DNA of 17,051 nucleotides from Planctomycetota bacterium (GTDB lineage: Bacteria > Planctomycetota > JAJSAM01). The notes under the pieces were generated by a model. That model was not told the origin of the DNA, made no database searches, and saw only the letters and a program-made list of their open reading frames with translations. A program made the translations under genes and the position numbers. Where the stretch lies: positions 1 to 17,051 of the forward strand of contig JAOZQC010000010.1 in NCBI GenBank assembly GCA_029932425.1, written 5' to 3'. This document shows positions 7,819 to 15,019 of the stretch, in pieces (within the stretch, counting starts at the first letter, position 1; each line of letters opens with the position of its first letter).

Positions 7819-10326
7819 GTGGTGTGGCCGTTTCGCTCCCGTCCTTCGCGGGTGGATCCGCAGGTCCGGTTCGAGCGGTTCCGCGATCTCCTGGATCTCA
7901 ACGCCTCCCTCCTCCGGCGCATCGCGGAGGCGGAGGAGATGCTGGGGGGGGAGTTCGTCTTCGACCGTCAATACCTCATCGATCTCGCGGAGGAGCTCTC
8001 CCACGGGATGGACGACGTGGTGGTCGATCTCAACGCGGTGTGCGGCAACCGCTACCTCTCCCTGACGGACGCGGTGGAGCGGGTCCGATCCGCGATCCGG
8101 GCCGATCTGGAGGGCCGCCCCTGCTCGGCGGACGCGGAGCTGGTCCTTCCTCTCTCCCGGATCGAGGCGGAGATGGATTGCGGCGTGGGCGCCAAGGCGG
8201 TGCGGCTCGCCGAGCTCCGCCGCCGCCTCGACGTGAACGTGCCCCCCGGCTTCGCGGTGACCGTGGAAGCCTGGCGGCGCTTCGTGGAGGCGGCGGGGCC
8301 GGGCGTGGATGCCGCGAAGATCCTGGCCACCCCGATCCCCCGGGAGATCGAGCGCGCCATCCGGCGGGCCACCGCCGAGCTGGCCCGCGAGGCGCGGGAG
8401 GCCTCGGGGTACGCGGTGCGGAGCAGCGCCTACGGGGAGGACGGCGAGCGGAGCTTCGCGGGCCAGTTCCGGACGCTCCTGAACGTCCCCGCGGAGGGGG
8501 TTCCCGCCGCCTGGCGGGAGGTGGTGGCGAGCTTCCACGCCCCCGCCGCGGAGGTCTACCGGAAGCGGCACGGCCTGGACGCGGAGACCTCGGGCATGGC
8601 CGTGCTCGTCCTCCCCATGATCGAGGCCCGGGCGGCGGGCGTCCTGTACTCCCTGGATCCGGCGTTCCCGGACGCGGACCGGATCGTGGTGGCGGCGGCC
8701 CCCGGCCTCGGCCTCACCGCGGTGGAGGGCGGCGCCGTCGACCGGTTCGACCTCTCCCGGGAAGCGCCGCACCCTCTCCTCGCCCGGGCGATCGCGGAGA
8801 AGCGCGAGCGCACGGTTCCCGCTCCCGGAGGAGGAACGCGGCGGGAGGAGATCCCGGAAGGGGAACGCCGGGAACCCTCCCTCACGGAGAAGGATCTCGC
8901 GAGGCTGGCGCGGCTCGCCCTCCGGATCGAGCGGGTGCTGCGGTTCGCCGTCGACCTGGAGTGGGCCGTGGATCCGGAGGGAACGCTCCACGTGTTGCAG
9001 GTGCGCCCGCTTCTCTTCCCGGAACACGACCCCGTGCCCGTGGTCTCCGTGGAGGAGACGCGGAGGCGCCACCGGGTCCTCCTCGAAGGGGAGGGGGAGA
9101 TCGCCTGCCGGGGGATCGGGGCCGGGGAGGTGGTGGTGGTGCCCGCCTTCGAGGAGTGCCCCCGCTTCCCGGCGGGGGCGATCCTGGTGGCGCGGGAGGC
9201 CACCCCGCTGCTCGCTCCGTGCGTGGCCCGGGCGGGCGGCGTGCTCACCGACTCCGGGGGGACGGCGAGCCACCTGGGGACGGTGGCCCGGGAGTTCGGG
9301 GTGCCCGCCATCTTCGGGACGGGCCGGGCCACCCGGGTGCTCGCGCCGGGAACGGTGGTCACCGTGGATGCGGAGGAGGGGATCGTCTACGAGGGGGAGG
9401 TGCGCGAGCTCCTCCGGAGACAGCTCCTCACGCCTCCGCCGGTGGAGAACTCCCGGGAGTTCCGCATCCTCCGGAAGATGCTCCGGCGGATCGCCCCCCT
9501 GAACCTCGTGGATCCCTCCGCCCGGACCTTCTCTCCGGAGGGCTGCCGGACCTATCACGACGTCCTCCGCTTCGCCCACGAGAAGGCGGTGGAGAGCCTG
9601 ACCGAGGCCATCGGCCGCCACGGGAGGAGCCGGAACCCGAACCTCGTGCGGCTCGAGCTCGGGGTGCCGCTCGACCTCTACGTCCTGGACACCGGGGGCG
9701 GGCTCCGGCCCGGGCCTCGGGGGGACAGGATCACGCCCGCGGACCTGGCCTGCGTTCCCCTGAAGTACCTGGTGGAGGGCCTCACGGAGCCGGGGGTGTG
9801 GGCCCGGTCCCCCTCCGACCTGGACCTCCGGGGCTTCATGTCGAGCGCCCTCCGGGGGGCGGCGGTCTCCAGCACGGTGGGGGGCAAGGTGGAGAGGAAC
9901 GTGGCCGTGGTGACCCGCGACTACGTGAACCTGAACCTGAAGCTGGGGTACCATTTCAACGTCCTGAACTGCCGGCTCCGGGAGGACCCCGGAGAGAACC
10001 ACCTGTTCTTCTTCTTCGTGGGCGGGGTGACGGAGATGGAGAGGCGGGCGCGCCGGGCGGCGCTCATCGGGTGGCTCCTCTCCGCGCGGGGGTACACGGT
10101 GGAGACGCGGGGCGACCTGGTGGTGGGGCGCCTGGCCCACGTGCCGGCGGAGAAGCTGGCCGAGGAGATGCGGGTCGCGGGTCGACTCATCGGTTTCACG
10201 AGACAGCTCGATGTCCATCTCCGGAGCGACGAGATCGCGGAGGAGTACATGCGGGCCTTCCTCGAGGGCAAGACGGGCCCGGAGATCTCCTCCGGAGAGT
10301 CCGCGGACGCGGGAGGAGAGGCATGA
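7819..10326 (+). CDS. PPDK/PEP-synthase-like phosphotransfer protein with atypical C-terminal domain
   Basis: The start is GTG 7819, one base after the previous stop, with GGAG at 7807-7810 eight bases upstream; the adjacent GTG 7822 is possible. The protein has 835 residues. Residues 1-110 form a helical N-terminal domain. Residues about 115-400 are an ATP-binding PPDK_N domain: AVRSSAYGEDGERSFAGQF at 199-217, MIEARAAGVLYSLDP at 267-281, and DLEWAVDPEG with QVRP near 379-397. Residues about 425-530 are the swivelling phospho-histidine domain, with SGGTASHLGTVAREFGVPA (479-497) and probable phosphoacceptor His485. The C-terminal PEP/pyruvate-binding TIM barrel of true PEP synthase is absent. 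It is replaced by an unrecognised domain at about 545-810 (CRTYHDVLRFAHEKAV, RDYVNLNLKLGYHFNVLN). The protein could move phosphate from ATP via His485 to an unknown acceptor. ATGA overlap with the next regulator implies tight co-expression. Confidence 0.87.
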   Translation: MVWPFRSRPSRVDPQVRFERFRDLLDLNASLLRRIAEAEEMLGGEFVFDRQYLIDLAEELSHGMDDVVVDLNAVCGNRYLSLTDAVERVRSAIRADLEGRPCSADAELVLPLSRIEAEMDCGVGAKAVRLAELRRRLDVNVPPGFAVTVEAWRRFVEAAGPGVDAAKILATPIPREIERAIRRATAELAREAREASGYAVRSSAYGEDGERSFAGQFRTLLNVPAEGVPAAWREVVASFHAPAAEVYRKRHGLDAETSGMAVLVLPMIEARAAGVLYSLDPAFPDADRIVVAAAPGLGLTAVEGGAVDRFDLSREAPHPLLARAIAEKRERTVPAPGGGTRREEIPEGERREPSLTEKDLARLARLALRIERVLRFAVDLEWAVDPEGTLHVLQVRPLLFPEHDPVPVVSVEETRRRHRVLLEGEGEIACRGIGAGEVVVVPAFEECPRFPAGAILVAREATPLLAPCVARAGGVLTDSGGTASHLGTVAREFGVPAIFGTGRATRVLAPGTVVTVDAEEGIVYEGEVRELLRRQLLTPPPVENSREFRILRKMLRRIAPLNLVDPSARTFSPEGCRTYHDVLRFAHEKAVESLTEAIGRHGRSRNPNLVRLELGVPLDLYVLDTGGGLRPGPRGDRITPADLACVPLKYLVEGLTEPGVWARSPSDLDLRGFMSSALRGAAVSSTVGGKVERNVAVVTRDYVNLNLKLGYHFNVLNCRLREDPGENHLFFFFVGGVTEMERRARRAALIGWLLSARGYTVETRGDLVVGRLAHVPAEKLAEEMRVAGRLIGFTRQLDVHLRSDEIAEEYMRAFLEGKTGPEISSGESADAGGEA

Positions 10327-10715
10327 GTGACCGGGGCGAGGTGCTGGTGCTGGACGACGAGGAGACCGTCTGCCGGAGGCTCGGAGACTACCTCTCGGAG
10401 CGGGGGTACGCCGTGGAGACCTTCACCGAGAGCGAGAAGGCCCTGGCCCGGCTCGCGGAGAAGACCTTCGACGTGATCGTCACCGATCTCAAGATGAGGG
10501 GGCCCACGGGAATGGAGGTGCTCCGGACGGTCAGGGAGAAGGGGCTCCCCACCGAGGTGATCATGATCACCGGCTACGGCTCGTGGTACGAGTCCCGGGA
10601 AGCCGAGTTCCTGGAGGTCTTCGAGTTCGTGCCGAAACCGTTCCGGATGAAGGAGATCGAGGGGCTCGTGCGCCGCGCCGCGAAGAAGGCCCGGCGGTCC
10701 GGGAGGCCGTCGTGA
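10323..10715 (+). CDS. single-domain response regulator 1
   Basis: This 130-residue receiver starts at ATG 10323, overlapping the preceding stop (ATGA), with GGAGAGG just upstream. It has the acidic pair Asp11-Asp12 (LVLDDEE), phosphoacceptor Asp55 (VTDLKM), Thr83 (ITGYG) and Lys105 (PKPF), so it should be phosphorylatable. No output domain follows; the C-terminus is a short basic tail (AKKARRSGRPS). The alpha4-beta5 region (YGSWYESREAEFLEVFEF) departs from the usual T-V-E-x-A-x-x-A-hydrophobic-x-x-G-A pattern kept in its neighbour, so the two receivers probably bind different partners. Expected phosphodonor: the operon's histidine kinase. Expected target: a protein rather than DNA. Confidence 0.92.
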   Translation: MSDRGEVLVLDDEETVCRRLGDYLSERGYAVETFTESEKALARLAEKTFDVIVTDLKMRGPTGMEVLRTVREKGLPTEVIMITGYGSWYESREAEFLEVFEFVPKPFRMKEIEGLVRRAAKKARRSGRPS

Positions 10716-11089
10716 CCGGGCGCCGCCGCGTGCTCCTGCTGGACGACGAACGCATCGTCTGCGACCGCCTGCGCCCGGCCCTGGAGAAGGCCGGCTTCCA
10801 CGTGGAGGCGTTCACGGACAGTCGCTCCGCGCTCGACCGCCTGGCCGAGGAGCGCTTCGACATTCTCGTCACCGACCTGAAGATGGCCGGTCCCGACGGC
10901 ATGGACGTGCTGGCCGACGTGAGGGAGCACTCGCCGGACCCCCGGGCCATCGTGATCACCGGCTTCGCCACGGTGGAGACCGCCAAGGAGGCCATGCGCC
11001 TCGGCGCCGTGGACTTCATCGCCAAGCCCTTCCGCATGCGCCAGCTCATCGACCTGATCCGGAAGGTGGCGGAGACCCCCGAATCATGA
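10712..11089 (+). CDS. single-domain response regulator 2
   Basis: The start is GTG 10712, overlapping the previous stop (GTGA), with GGGAGG at 10701-10706 five bases before it. The frame stays open upstream, but this start removes the overlap and lines up with regulator 1. The 125-residue receiver has Asp11-Asp12, phosphoacceptor Asp55 (VTDLKM), Thr83 (ITGFA) and Lys105 (AKPF), at exactly the same positions as regulator 1. That indicates a tandem duplication followed by divergence. The alpha4 region (ATVETAKEAMRLGAVDF) is canonical for NtrC/CheY-type receivers. There is no output domain. A 171-bp repeat begins six bases after its stop codon. Confidence 0.9.
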   Translation: MTGRRRVLLLDDERIVCDRLRPALEKAGFHVEAFTDSRSALDRLAEERFDILVTDLKMAGPDGMDVLADVREHSPDPRAIVITGFATVETAKEAMRLGAVDFIAKPFRMRQLIDLIRKVAETPES

Positions 11090-11095
11090 CCCCGC

Positions 11096-11266
11096 AAATC
11101 TGGGGTACGGCCCTATGCGCTGCAAATCCGGGGTCAGGCCTCATGCGCGCTGCTGGTCCGGGCCACGGCCCAGGGCGCGGCACGCTCCGCCTCGGGGCGA
11201 TCAAGAGCGCACCGGTGACCGGCACCCCGCACTTCTCTCTCCTCCGCCCTGAGAGGGCCGGGACCG
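11096..11266. repeat. 171-bp tandem direct repeat, copy 1
   Basis: This is the first of two adjacent 171-bp units, 166/171 identical by my alignment. Inside the unit, two shorter related modules start at 11094 and 11122, sharing GCAAATCYGGGGT and then ATGCG, 28 bases apart. The unit can form an imperfect hairpin at about 11144-11182 (TGCGCGCTGCTGG against CCCAGGGCGCGGCA) and a smaller one at 11246-11258 (GCCCT / AGGGC). GGGGTCAGGCC-type modules of this kind resemble, from memory, extragenic repeats found near Y1/REP-type transposases. That link is inference; no transposase is present here. Confidence 0.85.
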
Positions 11267-11437
11267 AAATCCGGGGTACGGCCCCATGCGCTGCAAGTCC
11301 GGGGTCAGGCCTCATGCGCGCTGCTGGTCCGGGCCACGACCCAGGGCGCGGCACGCTCCGCCTCGGGGCGATCAAGAGAGCACCGGTGACCGGCACCCCG
11401 CACTTCTCTCTCCTCCGCCCTGAGAGGGCCGGGACCG
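11267..11437. repeat. 171-bp tandem direct repeat, copy 2
   Basis: This second unit follows the first with no spacer and differs at five positions, all in the first ~115 bases; the last 55 or so bases are identical. It has the same internal hairpins, shifted by 171 bases (about 11315-11353 and 11417-11429). It ends at GGGACCG, after which similarity stops abruptly. About 43 bases then remain before the next gene. The whole 391-base stretch between regulator 2 and the membrane protein is therefore mostly repeat. Confidence 0.85.
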
Positions 11438-11480
11438 AGCTTCCCCGGGTCGGTCGGGCGCCGGCGGAATGGGGGGAGGC

Positions 11481-12629
11481 ATGAGCCGGATCGGGAGGCG
11501 GGCGCTCCCGCGCCACCCCGAGCGTCTCGGCGTGCTTCCCGTCCCCCTGCTCGTGGCCCTGGTGGCCGCCTTCCTCTTCGGGCTCCTCGATCCCTGCTTC
11601 GACATCCTCTTCCTTCCCGGGGAGGGGCTCGTTCGGGCCCTCCCGCCGCTCCGCCAGCTCCTGGTGGTCCTCCCCGCGGCGCTGGCCGTCTACGCGCTCT
11701 TCTGGGTGGTGCCCGCGGGGCGGGAGATCCTCCGGCGCCGGAGGGCGGCGGCGCCCGGCCCCGCCCTCGACCGGTTGGCGGCCGGGGCGTTCCTCCTGGT
11801 CCTTGCGATGACCATGGTCGTCTACGCGGCAAGGTTGCCCGGCGTGGGGGACTATCTCCGGAATGCGCAGCAGAGCGCGGCCGCCGGGGACGGCAGCGGG
11901 CTCCTTGACCTGGCACGCTGGAAGACCCCCGGTGTGGAGGAGGTGTTGCGGCGCTACCGGGACGGCCCGGATCCGGGACGGAGCGCGGTGGGGGCCGCGA
12001 TCCTGTTTCGTTTCGGTGACCGCTCCCCCCCCACCGTGAAGCGGGTCCGGGCCCTGGTGGAGAAGGCCCGGGCCGCCGTCCTCGGAGAGATCCCGATGCG
12101 GACCCTCACCCCGGAGGACGAGAGCGCGCTCCGGTACCTGACGGTGAGATTCTGGGGACCCATCGGGGTAATCTCCTATGTGATCGTCCGGGCCCTCTCG
12201 AACCCGGCGTTCTGGCGGTGGTGGGATGCGGAGGAGGACCGGCTCGCCGCCGGCGCGAGGGAGCCGGGGGCCGCGCCCACGCCCGGCGCATTCGGGTTCT
12301 TCCGTCCCGGCCGGTACCCTCCCCGCGACCTGCGGTACGCGGAGGGGCTTCTCGAGAAGGGCGGCGTGCGAAGCGCCCGGCGGGCGCTCACCGTCCTCAT
12401 GGTCCTCCTGCGGGAGAAACGGTACGAGGTCCCGCCGGCGTCCGCGGACGGGTGGCGCCTGCGGAGCCTCCGCGCCCGCGCCCTGGAGGTCCTGTGGAGG
12501 GCCACGGGGAACGAGCGGTACCGCCGATCCCTCCTCGATCTCGGCCGGGAGCGCACCGGTCTCGAGGCCCCTCCGGCCGCTTCGTCCTTCCGGGAGGAGA
12601 TCGACGAGATCCTCCGCCGGCTGCGGTAG
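11481..12629 (+). CDS. uncharacterised multi-pass membrane protein
   Basis: I do not recognise the family. From ATG 11481 the protein has 382 residues. GGAGG lies only one base upstream, and an alternative ATG at 11469 adds four residues but has no better site, so the start is uncertain. Residues about 18-36, 57-77 and 100-117 are hydrophobic membrane segments, with a basic loop REILRRRR between the second and third. The remaining ~265 residues are hydrophilic and helix-rich with Arg-rich stretches (about 280-350), perhaps alpha-solenoid-like, plus a mildly hydrophobic stretch near 226-240. No catalytic motif is visible. It lies downstream of the repeats in the same direction as the operon and could be read through from it, but the repeat region may also separate them. 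Confidence 0.72.
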   Translation: MSRIGRRALPRHPERLGVLPVPLLVALVAAFLFGLLDPCFDILFLPGEGLVRALPPLRQLLVVLPAALAVYALFWVVPAGREILRRRRAAAPGPALDRLAAGAFLLVLAMTMVVYAARLPGVGDYLRNAQQSAAAGDGSGLLDLARWKTPGVEEVLRRYRDGPDPGRSAVGAAILFRFGDRSPPTVKRVRALVEKARAAVLGEIPMRTLTPEDESALRYLTVRFWGPIGVISYVIVRALSNPAFWRWWDAEEDRLAAGAREPGAAPTPGAFGFFRPGRYPPRDLRYAEGLLEKGGVRSARRALTVLMVLLREKRYEVPPASADGWRLRSLRARALEVLWRATGNERYRRSLLDLGRERTGLEAPPAASSFREEIDEILRRLR

Positions 12630-12802
12630 GCGGGGAGGATCGCGAGGCGGCGGTGGCGGGATCGTTCGCCCCCGGGGCGCGTCCGGTCCGGGGCGATCGG
12701 GGTTCGCGCCGGGGAACCGCCGCGGGGCGGAGGCGCCTCCCCCCGGAGTCTCTCCCGGAAGGGGAGGACGGCGGAGGCAGGCGGGGGCCGAGGGGGCGCT
12801 CC

Positions 12803-13555
12803 TCAGGCCAGCACGTGCTCGGTGATGACGTAGGAGCCGGAGCGCCGGTCCTTCTCCAGCTTCACGAGCTTGTGCTTCTCCGCGTCTTCCAGGAGCTTGG
12901 AAAAGGTGGAGTAGCCGTAGTAGCCCTCGTTGAAGGAGGGCTTCTTCCGCTTCAGGGTCTCCTTCAGCATGGAGGCCCAGAGCGTCTCCTTGCCCTCCCG
13001 CTCCAGGGCCACGAGCCCGTCGAGAAGCAGCTCGAAGACCTCGGCGGTCTTCTGGGGCAGGTTCTCGAGCTTCCGCCCCGTGGTCTTCGCCCGCACCAGG
13101 TCCTCGTAGAAGATGAACTCGTCGCAGTTCTCCACGAGAAGGTTCGAAGTGGAGTTCTTCACCCCGAGCCCGATCACCTCCTTGCCGTTCTCGCGGAGCT
13201 TCAGGACCAGCGGCGAGAAATCGCTGTCGCCGGAAGCGATGGCGAAGGTGTTGATGTGCTCCTTGGAGTAGCAGAGGTCGATGGCGTCCACCACCATCCG
13301 GATGTCCGCGCTGTTCTTCCCCGTGTACTTTCGCTCCGGGATCTCGATCAGCTCGAGGCCCGCCTCGTGGAAGTCGCGGCGGTACTCCTTGTAGTGCTCC
13401 CAGTCGGCGTAGGCGCGCTTTACGAGTACCCGGCCCTTCTCGAGGAGCCGCTCCAGGACCAGGGAGATCTCGAAACGCTTGTACTTCGCGTCCCGGACGC
13501 CGATGGCGATGTTGTCGAAGTCGAGGAAGAATGCCAGCCGGAGTTCGTCGTTCAT
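12803..13555 (-). CDS. NYN-domain putative ribonuclease with C-terminal LOTUS/OST-HTH domain
   Basis: This 250-residue protein starts at ATG 13555 with only a weak ribosome site; the conserved LAFFLDFDNIAIG directly after it supports this start. Residues about 6-155 are an NYN (PIN-like, LabA/DUF88-type) domain. Probable metal-binding acidic residues are Asp12 and Asp14 (LDFDN), Asp84 and Asp90 (SADIRMVVDAID), and Asp110 and Asp112 (ASGDSDF). Residues about 165-246 look like a LOTUS/OST-HTH winged-helix domain (LWASMLKETLKRKKPSF ... YYGYSTFSKLLEDAEKHKLV), which in other proteins binds RNA. Family knowledge points to single-strand or structured RNA cleavage, perhaps in RNA quality control or RNA silencing; the target is unknown. 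It lies 52 bases downstream of the glycosyltransferase on the same strand, so they may be co-transcribed, with no obvious functional link. Confidence 0.9.
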   Translation of the reverse strand: MNDELRLAFFLDFDNIAIGVRDAKYKRFEISLVLERLLEKGRVLVKRAYADWEHYKEYRRDFHEAGLELIEIPERKYTGKNSADIRMVVDAIDLCYSKEHINTFAIASGDSDFSPLVLKLRENGKEVIGLGVKNSTSNLLVENCDEFIFYEDLVRAKTTGRKLENLPQKTAEVFELLLDGLVALEREGKETLWASMLKETLKRKKPSFNEGYYGYSTFSKLLEDAEKHKLVKLEKDRRSGSYVITEHVLA

Positions 13556-13607
13556 GCGCCCATGGTGCCTCGACAGGCGCAGAATCCCAGCGTTTCCCGA
13601 TATGCAT

Positions 13608-14819
13608 CTACGAGGAGGTGAGCCGCTCCGCCGCCGCCTCCTCCACGATCTCCTCCATCCGGAGCGAGATGCTCCAGTGAGAGTAGTTGTTGTGCACGGA
13701 CAGGCGCCCGCGCGCCCCCAGCCGGTCGATCTCCGCGGGATCGGAGAGGAGCCGGGCCACGGCTCCGGCGAAGCGAAGGGGATCGGTCTCCACCAGGAGG
13801 TCCCGGCCGAAGAGGAGGTCGAGGCCGGAGGCCGCGGGCCGGGTGGCCACCACCGCCACCCCCGCGGCGAGGGCCTCCAGGATCTCGTTCCGGACGCCCC
13901 GGGCCACCCGGTGGGGCGCCACCACCACCCAGGCCTCCCGGAAGAGGGCGCGGAGGTCCGGGCGGTGCGAGAGGAGCGTGACCCCAAGGCTCTCGGCGAG
14001 GAGCCGGATCTCCGCGTCCGCTCCCTTCCCCGCCAGGATCACGCGCACCCGGGGGAAGGGCTCCCGGATCCGCGGGAGGATCACCCGGAGGAAGCGCAGG
14101 GCGGCGTCGCGGTTCGGGAAGTGGTCCAGGTGGCCGGGGAGGAGGATGGTGGGCTCGGAGCCCCAGGCGCCGCGCATGGGGGCGCGGGGGTTCACGGGGG
14201 TCTTCAGGGAGACGATGCGGGGGTTCGCGGGGCAGAGGCTCCGGAGCGCCCGGGCCTCGTCCTCCGAGGCCAGGAGGGTGCGCTGGGCCCGCGCCGCGGC
14301 CCGGCGCTCCGTCTGGAGGAGGCGGGCGGCCTCCGCCCGGTAGACCGCCCGCGCCGGGAGGCGGGAGAGATGGGCGTACTCGAGCCACCGGAGGGAGCCC
14401 ACGTCCACGAGGTCCGCGATCCGGGGCGTCTCCGGGAACGCGGAGAGGTAGGGGGCCATGGCCGCGGAGTAGGTGAAGACGAGATCGTACCGGCGGGTCT
14501 CCGCCACCCCTTCCAGGCGCCTGAGGAGGTCGCGCCGGAAGTACCGGCGGAGGGCGAGAGGCTGGCGGGCCAGGAGGTTCAGGACGCGGTCCGGATGCTG
14601 CGGCGGGGCGTCGAGGGGCACGATCTGGACCCGGTGGCAGAGGCGCTGGAGCCGCTCCCGCGCCGCCCACTCATCGACGCCGCCCCCGGAGAAGCAGATG
14701 AGGTCCACGTCGTGCTTCAGGGCCAGGAAGCGGAGGTGGTGGTAGGGGCGCACCGTCTCCCGGCCTTCCGGCGGGAAAGGAGGACGAGGCGCCAGGAACA
14801 GGATCCTCATGCCCTTCAT
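13608..14819 (-). CDS. GT4-type glycosyltransferase, TIGR03087-like (PEP-CTERM/EpsH-associated)
   Basis: From ATG 14819 the protein has 403 residues; ATG 14834 and ATG 14810 are in-frame alternatives, and none has a good ribosome site. It opens with MRILFLAPRPPFPPEGR, typical of the sugar-transferase family found with PEP-CTERM/exosortase systems, followed by RPYHHLRFLALKHDVDLICF. The middle has the conserved IADLVDVGSLRWLEYA block (134-149). The C-terminal Rossmann domain has PTILLPGHLDHFPN (223-236), a donor-binding region GVRNEILEALAAGVAVVAT (308-326) with Glu312, and an ASGLDLLFGRDLLVE stretch. It probably transfers an activated sugar to a growing exopolysaccharide or lipid-linked glycan in the cytoplasm. 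No exosortase or Wzx/Wzy gene is within the window, so the pathway link is by family only. Confidence 0.85.
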   Translation of the reverse strand: MKGMRILFLAPRPPFPPEGRETVRPYHHLRFLALKHDVDLICFSGGGVDEWAARERLQRLCHRVQIVPLDAPPQHPDRVLNLLARQPLALRRYFRRDLLRRLEGVAETRRYDLVFTYSAAMAPYLSAFPETPRIADLVDVGSLRWLEYAHLSRLPARAVYRAEAARLLQTERRAAARAQRTLLASEDEARALRSLCPANPRIVSLKTPVNPRAPMRGAWGSEPTILLPGHLDHFPNRDAALRFLRVILPRIREPFPRVRVILAGKGADAEIRLLAESLGVTLLSHRPDLRALFREAWVVVAPHRVARGVRNEILEALAAGVAVVATRPAASGLDLLFGRDLLVETDPLRFAGAVARLLSDPAEIDRLGARGRLSVHNNYSHWSISLRMEEIVEEAAAERLTSS

Positions 14820-14980
14820 GGCTCGCGGTACCATCCCATACAATGAGCAGCGAATCCACCCGGCCTTCCCTCCCGCGGGCGTTGTCGCAAGCGTCGTACC
14901 GGCGCGGGGATGGGCGTATTCCCGGGCGAAAGGCGGGGCCGGGCGTCGAATCCCGTGAACCTGGTCCACGCTTTTCGACG

Positions 14981-14992
14981 GCACCCGGGTGC
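14981..14992. promoter_or_regulatory. 12-bp perfect palindrome in divergent intergenic region
   Basis: GCACCCGGGTGC is a perfect palindrome lying 28 bases before the esterase start, in the 200-bp region between two divergent genes. Such a site could be an operator for a dimeric regulator, but palindromes of this kind arise by chance in very GC-rich DNA. Confidence 0.2.
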
Positions 14993-15003
14993 GCCCGGCC
15001 TCG

Positions 15004-15009
15004 TAGAAT
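15004..15009 (+). promoter_or_regulatory. candidate -10 element for the esterase gene
   Basis: TAGAAT is one mismatch from TATAAT and sits ten bases before ATG 15020, which would give a leaderless or nearly leaderless message. This agrees with the lack of a Shine-Dalgarno site (CCCTTGAGCC precedes the ATG). No good -35 is found at normal spacing. Confidence 0.25.
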
Positions 15010-15019
15010 CCCTTGAGCC

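Noticed and set aside
7789..10218. 809-codon open frame on the minus strand opposite the PPDK-like gene
   Set aside because: It is antisense to a gene with clear conserved motifs and its translation is low-complexity His/Arg/Pro/Gly-rich, as expected from codon bias in GC-rich DNA.
7819..10326. Calling the PPDK-like gene a true PEP synthase (ppsA)
   Set aside because: The C-terminal PEP/pyruvate-binding barrel motifs are missing, so no ppsA symbol is given.
11096..11437. CRISPR array interpretation of the repeats
   Set aside because: There are only two 171-bp units with no spacers between them and no cas genes nearby.
12729..12740. GGAGGCGCCTCC palindrome as terminator for the membrane-protein and NYN genes
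   Set aside because: It leaves no loop, has no U-tract, and such palindromes are common at this GC content.
11046..13607. 853-codon minus-strand frame spanning the repeats, the membrane protein and the NYN gene
   Set aside because: It crosses several independent features, has biased composition, and conflicts with the well-supported NYN and membrane-protein frames.
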